Below, piece by piece: positions 41,535 through 50,090 of a stretch of DNA of 64,000 nucleotides. The number at the start of each line of letters is the position of its first letter. The first letter of the stretch is position 1. The position numbers were made by a program, and so were the translations under genes. The stretch comes from DASYPP01 sp036006525. GTDB lineage: Bacteria > Gemmatimonadota > Gemmatimonadetes > Gemmatimonadales > GWC2-71-9. The notes under the pieces were generated by a model. That model had not been told where the DNA came from and searched no databases. It saw nothing but the letters and a program-made list of their open reading frames with translations. The DNA lies in contig DASYPP010000062.1 of assembly GCA_036006525.1 (NCBI GenBank), positions 1-64,000 on the forward strand, written 5' to 3'.

Positions 41535-42139
41535 CGCCGGCGCAGCATTCGAGCGGCGGGGATGCCAAGGACCAGCCCGAGACCGGCAACCAGCAGGGCG
41601 CCATCGGCTCCCCGGTCACCCGGCTCGTTACCGCCCAGCATGGCCGTCTGCTGCCGCAGCGCGGCGTCCACGTCTTCACTGGTGACCCTGCGCGGTACGA
41701 TCCACCGCCCGCCTTCCACTTCCCGGCTCGGTACCTGGACCGACGCAACCTGGCCTTGCTTGCCCAGTGTCACCAGCATGCCGCAACCCTCGTGTCCCTC
41801 GCCCATGTTCAGGGCGAGAACCCACACGCCCTGCGCCGCGGGGCTGTAGCGCACGGCGAATACGCCGGGCTTGTCGGTCGCAGTGATTTCCAGCCGAATG
41901 GTCTGGCGGCGGCCGTTCAGGATTCCTTCCGCGGTGCCGCTCAGCTGATACTGGGTCGGAGTCCCGTGATGATAGGTGTGGACCAGGAAGAAGGCGCCGC
42001 GAGTGGAGGCCTCGTGAGGATTGGCCGGCATCTCGAGTGATATCCAGGGCGGGCCGGCGTGAGCGGGAGTCGCGGCGGCCAGTCCGCCGGTGAGGACCAG
42101 GGCCGTGGCAACGGTCCAGCGAAGTAGGGGAGCAGACAT
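41531..42139 (-). CDS. Secreted protein with C-terminal anchor, unknown function
   Basis: A 202-aa protein with a signal peptide (MSAPLLRWTVATALVLTGGL, AHA cleavage), an all-beta-looking middle (TYHHGTPTQYQLSGTAEG, GVFAVRYSPAAQGVWVLAL) and a C-terminal helix (GALLVAGLGLVLGIPAARML). I do not recognise the family; copper-binding or Ig-like folds are possible. It lies 72 bases downstream of the DUF4097 gene of the first sigma module and may be in that operon. The last bases lie in element O. Confidence 0.65.
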   Translation of the reverse strand: MSAPLLRWTVATALVLTGGLAAATPAHAGPPWISLEMPANPHEASTRGAFFLVHTYHHGTPTQYQLSGTAEGILNGRRQTIRLEITATDKPGVFAVRYSPAAQGVWVLALNMGEGHEGCGMLVTLGKQGQVASVQVPSREVEGGRWIVPRRVTSEDVDAALRQQTAMLGGNEPGDRGADGALLVAGLGLVLGIPAARMLRRR

Positions 42140-42211
42140 TGGAATATCCTCGTGTGAAAGGAGCGGGCGATTGACGAGGATGAGATGCCGCGGCAGGAGG
42201 CAGGGTTGGGA

Positions 42212-43114
42212 CTATTTCTTTCGCAGGAAAATGGGACCCTTGAATGTCCGCACGATCACGTTGGCGGTTCCCGGCTGGACCGTGAAGTGGAGCTCCTGTC
42301 CCTCGCCTTGCCTGAGGGGTCGCCGCTCCGGAGCAAACCCGTTGCTGATCGTACCCTGGTAGGTCGTGAGGTCGAACTCGGCGGCGAGATCGGCGGAGAG
42401 CAGCAGGTCAACCGGGCCGCTATGACTCTCGGCGCTCAGCGCTCCGTCCCGCGCCAGCGGGCCGGAAAAATTGACCCTCCCGCTCACCGTCTCCATGCGA
42501 AGCCGTCGCATGCCGGAGGAAAGCAGGGTAATGTCGCCGCTCACCGTCGTGGCGCCCACGTCTTCTCCGCTGCCTCGCAACGTGATGGTCCCGCTCGCGG
42601 TCTTGGCCCGGATCCACGGCCCGGTGGCCGTGATATTGATACTGCCATCCATGGTTTCAAGGTTGAGCTGATCGGGGTTGCCGTCGAACTGGATGTTGCC
42701 GCTGGTGCTGGAGACATCGACGCCACCTTCCAGGCCGGACAAGGTGATGGTGGCAGTCGCCGCCTTGATCCAGAGCCGGGCCCGGGTGGGGACCTTCACG
42801 ACCAGGTGCGCCGGAGCCTGATCCAGCTCCATGGGAGACTCGATTCCCATCTTGACCCCCTGGGCACCACCGCCGAAGAAGAAGCGGTTCTTCAGCGGGT
42901 CACCGATGGTCGCCACCACCGAAATGGTATCCCGGTCCCAGCCTTCCACCCGCACCGACCCATTCAGGTTGTAGATCCGGATCGAGGCATCCGGGTCGAT
43001 CGCAATCTTCCGCTCCACTCGTTGCTCGCTGGTGGCCTGCGCCTGCGCGGCGCCACCGGGGAGAGCCGCCAGGGCGATCATGAGGGTCAGTGGAATCGAG
43101 CGCATGGTGCGCAT
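42212..43114 (-). CDS. DUF4097 secreted beta-repeat protein (module 1)
   Basis: A 300-aa protein with signal peptide (MIALAALPGGAAQAQA) and tandem short beta strands with recurring G-x-I/V and T-x-S/D-G units (SGNIQFDGNPDQLNLETMDG, TVSGDITLLSSGMRRLR). This is the DUF4097 right-handed beta-helix-like pattern. Function unknown; such proteins are often co-transcribed with ECF sigma factors. It starts within the anti-sigma stop (TGATG). Confidence 0.88.
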   Translation of the reverse strand: MRTMRSIPLTLMIALAALPGGAAQAQATSEQRVERKIAIDPDASIRIYNLNGSVRVEGWDRDTISVVATIGDPLKNRFFFGGGAQGVKMGIESPMELDQAPAHLVVKVPTRARLWIKAATATITLSGLEGGVDVSSTSGNIQFDGNPDQLNLETMDGSINITATGPWIRAKTASGTITLRGSGEDVGATTVSGDITLLSSGMRRLRMETVSGRVNFSGPLARDGALSAESHSGPVDLLLSADLAAEFDLTTYQGTISNGFAPERRPLRQGEGQELHFTVQPGTANVIVRTFKGPIFLRKK

Positions 43115-43740
43115 CAGCTCTCCACGTTGTGAGCGGCGCGCTGCAGCAGGTCGATCTTTTTTTCGTACGAGGCCCAGAGCAGCTGGGTGACCTGCTGGTT
43201 ATGCGGGTCACTGGCCAGCGCGGCCTGGGTCTCCTGAATTGCCTGGTCGATGATGTGCAGATTTTGCTCGATGACCTTAAAGGCGGGCTCGCCCAATTCC
43301 TTCCGGTGAGCTTGAAGGGAGCGCAGCAGCTCGTCGGCCGCCTGGCGATACCCTACCTCGGTGGACTGGAAGTCCTGGGTGCCAACGTATGGCTGTGGAT
43401 TGCCGGTGCGAGTGAGCAGCATCGTGACCGCGGATGACAGCCCCATGAGCGCAATCGTCGCCGCGATGAGCCAGGGAGTGCGCTGCCACCGGGGCCGGAC
43501 ACCGGCAGCAACGGCTGCAGTTCCCCGGATCTGGTCCCGGATCCCGGGCCATAGCTCGTGCTCCGGAGCGATAGCACCGGGAAGCGCCACGGTCTTGCCC
43601 TTGAGCAAGCGTTGAAACCGGAAATCGGCGGCGCAATCGGCACAGCCGAGCAGGTGCTGCTCCACCGCTTCGGCTTCGGGGCGACTCAGGGTGCCGGCGT
43701 GGTACCGGTCGAGGTAGTCGAACAGTTCGAGGCAGGTCAT
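43114..43740 (-). CDS. Zinc-finger anti-sigma factor (module 1)
   Basis: A 208-aa protein with an N-terminal zf-HC2 domain (VEQHLLGCADCAADF), a single membrane helix (LIAATIALMGLSSAVTMLL) and a C-terminal helical periplasmic tail (EQNLHIIDQAIQETQAALAS). The tail matches that of the module 2 anti-sigma protein. It should bind and inactivate the sigma factor encoded upstream, releasing it on an envelope signal. The start overlaps the sigma stop (ATGA, 43737-43740). Confidence 0.85.
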   Translation of the reverse strand: MTCLELFDYLDRYHAGTLSRPEAEAVEQHLLGCADCAADFRFQRLLKGKTVALPGAIAPEHELWPGIRDQIRGTAAVAAGVRPRWQRTPWLIAATIALMGLSSAVTMLLTRTGNPQPYVGTQDFQSTEVGYRQAADELLRSLQAHRKELGEPAFKVIEQNLHIIDQAIQETQAALASDPHNQQVTQLLWASYEKKIDLLQRAAHNVES

Positions 43741-44252
43741 CGGTCCAGCATCTCCCGGAGCAGGCGGCGGGCACGGAACAACTGGGCTTTGGATGTTCCC
43801 GGAGCGACACCGCTCAGTTCAGCGATCTCTTCGTGGCGGTACCCTTCGACATCGTGCAGGACGAACACGGCCCGGGCCCCGGCGGGCAACGCGGCTATGG
43901 CGGCGTCCAGGTCCATCCGGAGACCCGGCCGAGGTGCCCGCCCCGGGGACTCCAGATCCTCGAGTCCCTCGACCGGCCGCACCCTGCGTTCCCGTCGGCC
44001 GGTAGCTCGCTTCTCGGCCAGGACCACGTTGACGGCCAGCCGGTGCAGCCAGGTGGAGAAGGCGCTCTCACCCCGAAACGTGGCCAGCTTCCTCCAGGCC
44101 TGAACAAAGACGTCCTGGGTCAGCTCCTCGGCATGTCCCGGATCGGCGGACAGCCGCAGGCAGAGGGCGTAGATCCTCTCCACCGTCCGGTCGTACAGAG
44201 ACCGGAAGGCATTCTCGTCGCCGCCCTGCGCCGCCAGAACAAGGTCGTTCAC
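43737..44252 (-). CDS. ECF sigma factor (module 1)
   Basis: A 171-aa RNA polymerase sigma-70 factor of the ECF type. Sigma2 is at DENAFRSLYDRTVERIYALC and DVFVQAWRKLATFRGESAF. Sigma4 is at AIAALPAGARAVFVLHDVEG with YRHEEIAELSGVAPGTSK. The GTG at 44252 (VNDLVLAAQGGDENAF) is preferred, with GGAGGG upstream; earlier in-frame GTGs at 44336 and 44387 lead into hairpin V. It is closely paralogous to the sigma factor at 45856. Confidence 0.85.
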   Translation of the reverse strand: MNDLVLAAQGGDENAFRSLYDRTVERIYALCLRLSADPGHAEELTQDVFVQAWRKLATFRGESAFSTWLHRLAVNVVLAEKRATGRRERRVRPVEGLEDLESPGRAPRPGLRMDLDAAIAALPAGARAVFVLHDVEGYRHEEIAELSGVAPGTSKAQLFRARRLLREMLDR

Positions 44253-44379
44253 GTCGGGGACGCTGCCCTCCGAACGGCCCGGCTTGCGGCGCGGACCTGC
44301 ATTGGTAAGAAGGGAGAGAGAAGGTTGCGTCGCCACACTGACTACGATGCCGGTCGGCGGCTGCGGGTTGGGATGGTAC

Positions 44380-44399
44380 GGGCGCACGGCAGTGCGCCC
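44380..44399. terminator. Hairpin V between lipoprotein and sigma gene
   Basis: GGGCGCAC-GGCA-GTGCGCCC is an 8-base stem abutting the stop codon of the next minus-strand gene (44400). No T-run follows; it may mark the end of that transcript or an mRNA-stabilising hairpin. Confidence 0.45.
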
Positions 44400-44762
44400 C
44401 TACGATTCAACCTTCACCACCTCGACGATCGGGCCGATCATGCAGGTGCTCATGAGGTCGGGCCGGGCCCGGAGCTCCAGGGTGGCCTGCTTCCCGTCCT
44501 GGAGCAGGCCTTCGGGGACTCCGGACCGCGAGATCTCGAAGTGCCGGCCGTCATCGGCGTCAAAACGCCAGCAGCCGCCCTCGATTCCCACGGCCCGCAC
44601 GGTTCCTGTGACTCGCATCTGGGTGGTGTCCGCAGGTTGGCCCGCCGCAGGCGTGGCGGGCTTGGTGGCATCGTCGTTCCCCGCCGAACGGCAGGCCAGG
44701 GTAACGGCCGAAGCCAGCAGCAGGGTTCCGAAGCTTCGAATCATGGTGCGCATAAGGGTCAC
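44400..44762 (-). CDS. Small lipoprotein, unknown function
   Basis: A 120-aa lipoprotein (lipobox LLASAVTLAC) with a small beta-rich domain (MRVTGTVRAVGIEGGCWRFD, DGKQATLELRARPDLMSTC). Two cysteines (GGC, STC) may pair. No family recognised. It lies upstream of the module 1 sigma factor on the same strand. Starts at 44762, 44753 or 44744 are all possible. Confidence 0.65.
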   Translation of the reverse strand: MTLMRTMIRSFGTLLLASAVTLACRSAGNDDATKPATPAAGQPADTTQMRVTGTVRAVGIEGGCWRFDADDGRHFEISRSGVPEGLLQDGKQATLELRARPDLMSTCMIGPIVEVVKVES

Positions 44763-44765
44763 CGG

Positions 44766-45149
44766 TTACTGTCCCTGAAACTCGGCCAGCACCACACTGG
44801 TACCACAGGGCGCCCGGACGCCAAACTCCAAGGCTCCATAGAATGTAGTCCGCTTGGGGACTGTCACCTGGAGACCCTCGAGTCCGGGCAGAAACTCCTG
44901 AAGGTTCTCAACCTCGATGAACAGGTTGGCTCGGGAGACAAACGGCTCAGCCGCCAGGGCGGGAACATCCTTGGTCACGCTGGCCCGGCTCTGGTACATC
45001 ACCTCTACGTTGTCCCGGGCCAGGATGACGAACCCCAGGCTGTCGCCTTCGGGAACCTCGACCGTGGCCGTGAACCCCAACCGCTCGGTCCAGAAGGGGA
45101 GGACTGGCTCGATGCGGTCCACAAAGATCACCGGCGTAAGTTTTTTCAT
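44766..45149 (-). CDS. VOC-superfamily (glyoxalase/bleomycin-resistance-like) protein
   Basis: A 127-aa single VOC domain: TPVIFVDRIEPVLPFWTERLGF, SLGFVILARDNVEVMYQ, and RANLFIEVENLQEFLPGLEG. The missing N-terminal histidine and the degenerate C-terminal glutamate mean the metal site is uncertain, so activity is not predicted. AGGAGGG precedes the ATG. It diverges from the PadR regulator, whose operator lies between them. Confidence 0.85.
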   Translation of the reverse strand: MKKLTPVIFVDRIEPVLPFWTERLGFTATVEVPEGDSLGFVILARDNVEVMYQSRASVTKDVPALAAEPFVSRANLFIEVENLQEFLPGLEGLQVTVPKRTTFYGALEFGVRAPCGTSVVLAEFQGQ

Positions 45150-45187
45150 GAGACCCTCCTGGTCGGTTTGGTGCTTGACTATCTTGA

Positions 45188-45206
45188 CTAGTCTAAATTA
45201 GACTAG
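45188..45206. promoter_or_regulatory. Palindromic operator between VOC and padR genes
   Basis: CTAGTCTAA-A-TTAGACTAG is a perfect 9+9 inverted repeat with a one-base centre, 6 bases before the PadR start codon. TTGACT (45175-45180, repeated at 45184-45189) lies beside it. The position fits a PadR autorepression site that could also control the VOC gene. Confidence 0.72.
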
Positions 45207-45212
45207 CAGCAT

Positions 45213-45827
45213 ATGAAGCGCAACCCCCCGAGTAAATCCAAGGTCATTGGCCTCACCACTCCGGACCTGGTGGTGCTGACGTTGCTTGCCGAGCGGCCGA
45301 TGCATGGGTACGAGCTCAATGCGGAGCTGGAGCGGCGGGATGTGCGGGATTGGGCCGGGATCTCCCGGCCGCAGGTATACTATTCCATAAACAAACTCGC
45401 CGACCTTGGACTCCTCGAAACCGTGGAGTCCGCAGCCCCCGCTACCGGCCCCGACCGCCGCACCTATCGCCCCACCCCGCTGGGCCAGCGGGCCTTGGCC
45501 GATACCCTCGAGCGGTCGGAGTGGGCAACGCAACGTCCACCGCCGCCTTTCCTCACTTGGCTAGCCATGGCCTGGCAGGCCCGTCCCGGTGTGATGGAGC
45601 GGATGCTCCGGACCCGCCGCGAGTTTGTCACTGGAGAGTTGGCCCGGGAGAGGTCAACTCTCGAGGCCATCCGGGCCGAACCAGGCGGCCCTCATACTGC
45701 TGCCCTCCTCATGGTCGAATTCGCCATCCGGCAATTCGAGCTGGAGCTGGATTGGCTGGCGGAGGCCGAGAGGCGGATGGTCTCTACCGGCCCCCAGGAC
45801 TCATCCCGAACTGCACCGCAACCTTAG
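45213..45827 (+). CDS. PadR-family transcriptional regulator
   Basis: A 204-aa winged-helix regulator: LTTPDLVVLTLLAERPMHGY, then LERRDVRDWAGISRPQVYY and SINKLADLGLLETVE. A C-terminal coiled helix (LELDWLAEAERRMVS) suggests a PadR-s2-like dimerisation domain. It probably represses itself through the palindrome upstream. The neighbouring VOC gene is the likely target. It ends 28 bases before the module 2 sigma factor and may be cotranscribed with it. Confidence 0.9.
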   Translation: MKRNPPSKSKVIGLTTPDLVVLTLLAERPMHGYELNAELERRDVRDWAGISRPQVYYSINKLADLGLLETVESAAPATGPDRRTYRPTPLGQRALADTLERSEWATQRPPPPFLTWLAMAWQARPGVMERMLRTRREFVTGELARERSTLEAIRAEPGGPHTAALLMVEFAIRQFELELDWLAEAERRMVSTGPQDSSRTAPQP

Positions 45828-45855
45828 GCCCCCCTTTGCTATCCAAGTTCCCGCA

Positions 45856-46431
45856 ATGGATGACATGGGCCGCGGAGTCACGAATCTGAACCCAAAACGC
45901 GATGTGCTTCCGGCGGAGAATGACGCCGTAGACGCCGTGCTGGCCGCGGCTGGGGACTCCCACGCCTTTGAGCGGCTCTACCGTCGCCACCTGGGCCGGA
46001 TCCACAGCCTGGCTCGGCGGATGATCAATCCGGAAGAGGCCGACGATGCGACCCAGGCCGTGTTCATCCGGGCCTGGGAGAAGTTGGGGACGTTTCGAGG
46101 GGAAGCGGCGTTCGGAACCTGGCTTCACCGGCTTGCCATCAACGTGATGCTGGCCCGGCGGACCACCATCGGAACCGAACGAGGCCGGTTCAGCGAGGCC
46201 GAGGGCGTGGTGGAGCGGATGACCGGCCGGCCATCGCAGAAGGACCTCTCGATGGACTTCGAGGAAGCCATCGAGCGGCTGCCCAACGGGGCCAGAGAAG
46301 TGTTCGTGCTGCATGACGTCGAAGGCTACAAGCACGAAGAAATCGCGGGGATGCTGGGGATCGTGACCGGGACCTCGAAAGCGCAATTACACCGTGCCCG
46401 CATGGCACTCCGCGGATATCTCGAGCGGTAG
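45856..46431 (+). CDS. ECF sigma factor (module 2)
   Basis: A 191-aa ECF sigma factor: sigma2 at SHAFERLYRRHLGRIHSLAR and AVFIRAWEKLGTFRGEAAF; sigma4 at AIERLPNGAREVFVLHDVEG with YKHEEIAGMLGIVTGTSK. Its sequence parallels module 1 sigma almost helix by helix. The ATG at 45856 (MDDMGRG) is chosen over the in-frame extension from 45625, which lies in padR. The anti-sigma gene follows after 9 bases. Confidence 0.9.
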   Translation: MDDMGRGVTNLNPKRDVLPAENDAVDAVLAAAGDSHAFERLYRRHLGRIHSLARRMINPEEADDATQAVFIRAWEKLGTFRGEAAFGTWLHRLAINVMLARRTTIGTERGRFSEAEGVVERMTGRPSQKDLSMDFEEAIERLPNGAREVFVLHDVEGYKHEEIAGMLGIVTGTSKAQLHRARMALRGYLER

Positions 46432-46440
46432 GAGCGACTG

Positions 46441-47103
46441 ATGACCGACCAATGGATGCACCGGCTCTCGGAATACCTCGATGGCGACCTCACCCCGGTG
46501 GAACGGAGCGAGCTGGAAGAACATCTCGCCGCCTGTGAGACCTGCCGGCGAGTGCTCGACGAGCTGCGGATCGTGATGGCGCAGGCCGCCGTGCTGCCCG
46601 ACCGGGACCCCGAGGCGGATCTCTGGCCCGCCGTGCGGGACGCCATCGCCCAGGGGCGTGTGGTTCCGATCCAGGCCGCCCGGACCGCGCGCCGCTTCAG
46701 TTTCTCGCTGGCCCAGGTGCTGGCCGCCGCCGCAACGCTGGCATTGGTGTCCGCCACGGCGATCTGGCTCGCGGTGGGAAAGCGCTCGGTCGCGGCTGGC
46801 CCATCCGTCGACACCGCCAGGATTCGACCGGTGTCCGTGAGCTTCGATCCCCGCGGCCGGGCCGACTCCGCGATCACCGAGCTGGAGCGGATCCTCGCCG
46901 AGGAGCATGGCCGGCTCGATTCCAGCACCGTCCGGATCCTGGCCGAGAACCTGGCTCTGATCGATCGGGCGATCGACCAGGCGCGCAAGGCCCTCGAGTC
47001 GGATCCCGGCAATGCCTATCTCAACGACCACCTTGCGCGGACCATGCGCAAGAAAATTGATGTCCTTCGCCGCGCCGCCGACCTGGCGGCCGTGGCCAGC
47101 TGA
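46441..47103 (+). CDS. Zinc-finger anti-sigma factor (module 2)
   Basis: A 220-aa protein with an N-terminal zf-HC2-type cluster (ELEEHLAACETCRRVLDEL), a single helix (VLAAAATLALVSATAIWLA) and a C-terminal coiled tail (ILAENLALIDRAIDQARKAL) paralogous to that of module 1. It should hold the preceding sigma factor inactive at the membrane. It is followed by two DUF4097 genes. Confidence 0.88.
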   Translation: MTDQWMHRLSEYLDGDLTPVERSELEEHLAACETCRRVLDELRIVMAQAAVLPDRDPEADLWPAVRDAIAQGRVVPIQAARTARRFSFSLAQVLAAAATLALVSATAIWLAVGKRSVAAGPSVDTARIRPVSVSFDPRGRADSAITELERILAEEHGRLDSSTVRILAENLALIDRAIDQARKALESDPGNAYLNDHLARTMRKKIDVLRRAADLAAVAS

Positions 47104-47124
47104 TATGGAAAGGTCTGCAAACCG

Positions 47125-47988
47125 ATGATTCTCGCACTCGCTGTGGGAGCTCTGCTCCTCACACCAATTCAACAGGACACCACGGTGGCGGTGTCCCCGG
47201 GTACCCGGCTCGAACTCAGCTCGCATTCGGGCGAGATCGTGGTGCGGACCTGGAACCGGAATGCCATCCAGGTTTCGGCGGACCTCCCCTACCGGGAACG
47301 GCTGGAGGTCGAGGTCTCCCGCGGGGTTGCCGAAGTGCGCCGGAGTTCGCACAATGGCGACGATGATGAAACGATAGACTACCGGCTCACGGTGCCCGCC
47401 TGGATGGAGTTGGAGCTGTCGACGATCGAAGGGGACATCACCGTGGAAGGCACCCAGGCCAAGTTGACCCTCACGTCCGTGGAAGGCAACGTTACGGTCC
47501 GCGGCGGCAAGGAGTTCGTCTCGGTGCATTCCGTCGAGGGCGATATCAGCGTGGACGGCGCCACCGGCAGGGTCGAGGTGAACTCGGTGGACGGCGGGAT
47601 CACCGTCACCAGCGTGCAGGGCGCCGTCTACGCCGAAACCGTCGATGGCGACATTACCCTGGACGACATCGTGTCGGCGGACATCGAAACCACCACGGTG
47701 GATGGAAACATCCTCTACCGGGGCAACATCGACCAGAGCGGGCGCTACCGGTTCGACTCCCACGACGGAGACATCACCCTGGAAGCGCCGGATATCAATG
47801 CGACGCTCTCGGTGTCCACTTTCGACGGTGAGTTCCAGGCCTGCGGCTACCAGGTCACGCTGGCAACCAAAGGCGGCATTCGGACCAACCACAAGCGGTT
47901 TCGAGCGACGGTCGGCAATGGCGCCGCCCAGATCGATCTCGAGTCGTTCGACGGAAACATTTACCTGGTAAAACCGGGCTGCCGCTAG
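47125..47988 (+). CDS. DUF4097 secreted beta-repeat protein (module 2, first)
   Basis: A 287-aa protein with a weak signal peptide (MILALAVGALLLTPI) followed by tandem strands of about 20 residues with VEGxI/VDGxI units: STIEGDITVEGTQ, TSVEGNVTVRGGK, HSVEGDISVDGA, NSVDGGITVTSV, ETVDGDITLDDI, TTVDGNILYRGN. The regularity shows a DUF4097 beta-helix. It sits 21 bases after the anti-sigma gene. Confidence 0.9.
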   Translation: MILALAVGALLLTPIQQDTTVAVSPGTRLELSSHSGEIVVRTWNRNAIQVSADLPYRERLEVEVSRGVAEVRRSSHNGDDDETIDYRLTVPAWMELELSTIEGDITVEGTQAKLTLTSVEGNVTVRGGKEFVSVHSVEGDISVDGATGRVEVNSVDGGITVTSVQGAVYAETVDGDITLDDIVSADIETTTVDGNILYRGNIDQSGRYRFDSHDGDITLEAPDINATLSVSTFDGEFQACGYQVTLATKGGIRTNHKRFRATVGNGAAQIDLESFDGNIYLVKPGCR

Positions 47989-48025
47989 GCCCGCGAGATC
48001 CACTCTCAACTGAAGGGCTCTTACG

Positions 48026-48862
48026 ATGAAGACACTTTCCCTCTTTGCGCTGGCCGGCATGCTGGCGGCATTCCCGGTAGGCACCATGGACATGGCACCG
48101 GTCGGCCTGGCGCCGGCCGCCGCCGTCGGGTCCCAGTCACAGCAGGGTCCGGACTTCTCCTGGCGCAAGGCGCTGGCGGCCGGCAAGACACTGGAGATCA
48201 AGGGCGTCAACGGTGAGATTCGCGCCACCCTGGCCAGCGGGAACGAAGCCTCGGTGACCGCGACCAAGACCGCCCGGCGCAGCGACCCCGACCAGGTCGA
48301 GATCAAGGTGCTGGAGGACGCGGAAGGCGTGACGATCTGCGTGCTCTATCCCTCGCCCCGTCGCGGGGCGCCCAACGAGTGCGGCGCCGGCGACCATGGC
48401 CGGATGAACACCGAAAACAACGACGTCACCGTGAACTTCACGGTTGCGGTGCCGGCCGGCGTCCACTTCGTAGCCAACACGGTGAACGGTGAGATCCGCA
48501 TCGCGGCGCTCAAGTCTGATGTGGAAGCGGAGACAGTGAATGGCTCGATCCGGATCTCGACCAGCGGGCGGGCAGAGGCCCGGACGGTAAATGGCTCGAT
48601 CGACGCGACCATGGGGAACGCCGACTGGGAGGACGACGTGGCCTTTACCACGGTCAATGGCGGGATCACCCTCGAGCTGCCCTCCGAGGTGAATGCCGTG
48701 CTCAAGGCCTCGACCGTGAACGGTGAAATCTCCACTGAATTCCCGCTGACGGTGCAGGGTAGATTCGGGCCCCGGTCAATGCGGGGAACCCTGGGCCGCG
48801 GCGGGCACGAGCTGGCGCTGGAGACGGTGAACGGCAGCATCGAGTTGCACAAGGCGCAGTAG
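48026..48862 (+). CDS. DUF4097 secreted beta-repeat protein (module 2, second)
   Basis: A 278-aa paralogue of the preceding gene, with a signal peptide (LFALAGMLAAFPVGT) and repeated VNGxI units: IKGVNGEIRATL, NTVNGEIRIAAL, ETVNGSIRISTS, RTVNGSIDATMG, TTVNGGITLEL, STVNGEISTEF and ETVNGSIEL. Two cysteines (VTICVLYPS, NECGAGD) could pair. It is the last gene before terminator 48885. Confidence 0.9.
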   Translation: MKTLSLFALAGMLAAFPVGTMDMAPVGLAPAAAVGSQSQQGPDFSWRKALAAGKTLEIKGVNGEIRATLASGNEASVTATKTARRSDPDQVEIKVLEDAEGVTICVLYPSPRRGAPNECGAGDHGRMNTENNDVTVNFTVAVPAGVHFVANTVNGEIRIAALKSDVEAETVNGSIRISTSGRAEARTVNGSIDATMGNADWEDDVAFTTVNGGITLELPSEVNAVLKASTVNGEISTEFPLTVQGRFGPRSMRGTLGRGGHELALETVNGSIELHKAQ

Positions 48863-48884
48863 GCCTCGGCGGTTTCCGACAAGG

Positions 48885-48910
48885 GGGCGGCCGCGATGGC
48901 CGCCCTTCTT
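48885..48910 (+). terminator. Intrinsic terminator after the DUF4097 genes
   Basis: GGGCGGCC-GCGAT-GGCCGCCC (48885-48905) is followed by TTCTT, a good fit to a rho-independent terminator 22 bases after the stop of the second DUF4097 gene. Confidence 0.7.
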
Positions 48911-48968
48911 GCGTTCCCCAACCGAATGGGGATAGGAGGGGCCGGGCCTCGGGATTACTCTCCTTTCC

Positions 48969-49994
48969 ATGCGTCTTCTCGACACCAAGCATCAACGCGC
49001 CGCGTTTCTGATCTCACTGCTGGGGCTGGCGCTCCTGATCGCGCTGCTTCCGTTTGCCACCGGGCTGATAGGGATCCCCGTCCTCTACGTGATCTTTGCC
49101 CCGGTCTACAAGTGGCTGGTCCCCAAGATTCGCCCCCAGGGCGCCGCGGCGGTTGCCGTGGCCCTGGCCCTGTCCCTCCTGCTGGTTCTTACACTTGTTC
49201 TCACCCTGGTGCTGGTTAACCAGGCCCCGGATATCGTTCAGGGTATTGCCAAGAGCCCGCTGCTGGCCAAGATCTCGAATATCAGCGTCGGCGGCTATCG
49301 GCTGAGCCCGAAGCTGGCATCCATGTCGGAAGGAATCGTCGGCTGGCTCGGCAACAGTGCCATCGGTCTCATCGGCACGGCCACCCGGCTCTCGCTCAAT
49401 CTCACCATCTCCCTGTTCGGCATGTTCTACCTGCTGCTGCGGGGCGAGGAAACCTGGGGTGTCGTCGAGCCCTATATCCCGTTCTCGACCGAGAACAGCG
49501 AGCTGCTCCAGGAGCGCTTCAGGCTGGTGACCATCTCCACCGTGATCGGGACCGGACTGACCGCCCTGGTCCAGGGCATTCTCGTCGGGGTCGCCTTCAT
49601 GATCGTGGGATTGTCCCATGCGATGTTCTGGGGCGTCGTCACCGTGATCCTGGCAATCCTGCCGGTGGTGGGGAGTGGGCTGGTATGGCTGCCCGGCGTG
49701 CTGGTGCTGGTGCTCCAGGAGGACTACGTGCGGGCGGTCGGTCTCGCGCTCTGGGGCGTCATCGTCGTGGCCAACGTCGACAACGTCATCCGTCCCATCG
49801 TGTTTCGCCGCTACGCCCAGATCCACCCGTTGGTTACCCTGGTGGGCGCCTTTGCCGGGATCCGCTACTTCGGATTGCTGGGGCTCTTGGTCGGCCCGCT
49901 CGCCTTGTCGTACTTCTTCGAACTGATCCGGATGTACCGCGAGGAATACCTCAGACCTCGAGTCCGGCACCCCGTCGACCGGCGCTCGGCCTGA
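48969..49994 (+). CDS. AI-2E family transporter (UPF0118/PerM)
   Basis: A 341-aa protein with eight predicted helices. GLTALVQGILVGVAFMIVGLSH, and WGVVTVILAILPVVGSGLV, then VIVVANVDNVIRPIVF with LLGLLVGPLALSYFFEL, are typical of the PerM/YdiK (TqsA) family of exporters. Substrates include autoinducer-2 or sodium ions; here it is unknown. Element P follows the stop. Confidence 0.9.
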   Translation: MRLLDTKHQRAAFLISLLGLALLIALLPFATGLIGIPVLYVIFAPVYKWLVPKIRPQGAAAVAVALALSLLLVLTLVLTLVLVNQAPDIVQGIAKSPLLAKISNISVGGYRLSPKLASMSEGIVGWLGNSAIGLIGTATRLSLNLTISLFGMFYLLLRGEETWGVVEPYIPFSTENSELLQERFRLVTISTVIGTGLTALVQGILVGVAFMIVGLSHAMFWGVVTVILAILPVVGSGLVWLPGVLVLVLQEDYVRAVGLALWGVIVVANVDNVIRPIVFRRYAQIHPLVTLVGAFAGIRYFGLLGLLVGPLALSYFFELIRMYREEYLRPRVRHPVDRRSA

Positions 49995-49997
49995 TCC

Positions 49998-50090
49998 AAC
50001 TGCTTACCACGAAACCACGAACTGGCGAAAACACGAAATAGATAGTTGTTCTCGTGCTTTCAGGATTTCGTGTTTTCGTGTCAAGCAGTT
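49998..50090. repeat. Fold-back element P
   Basis: The left arm 49998-50040 (AACTGCTT, ACCACGAAACCACGAACT, GGCGAAAACACGAAAT) pairs with the right arm 50065-50090 (ATTTCGTGTTTTCGTG, AAGCAGTT). The CACGAAA unit is shared with element M. The permease stop lies in the right arm. Confidence 0.85.
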
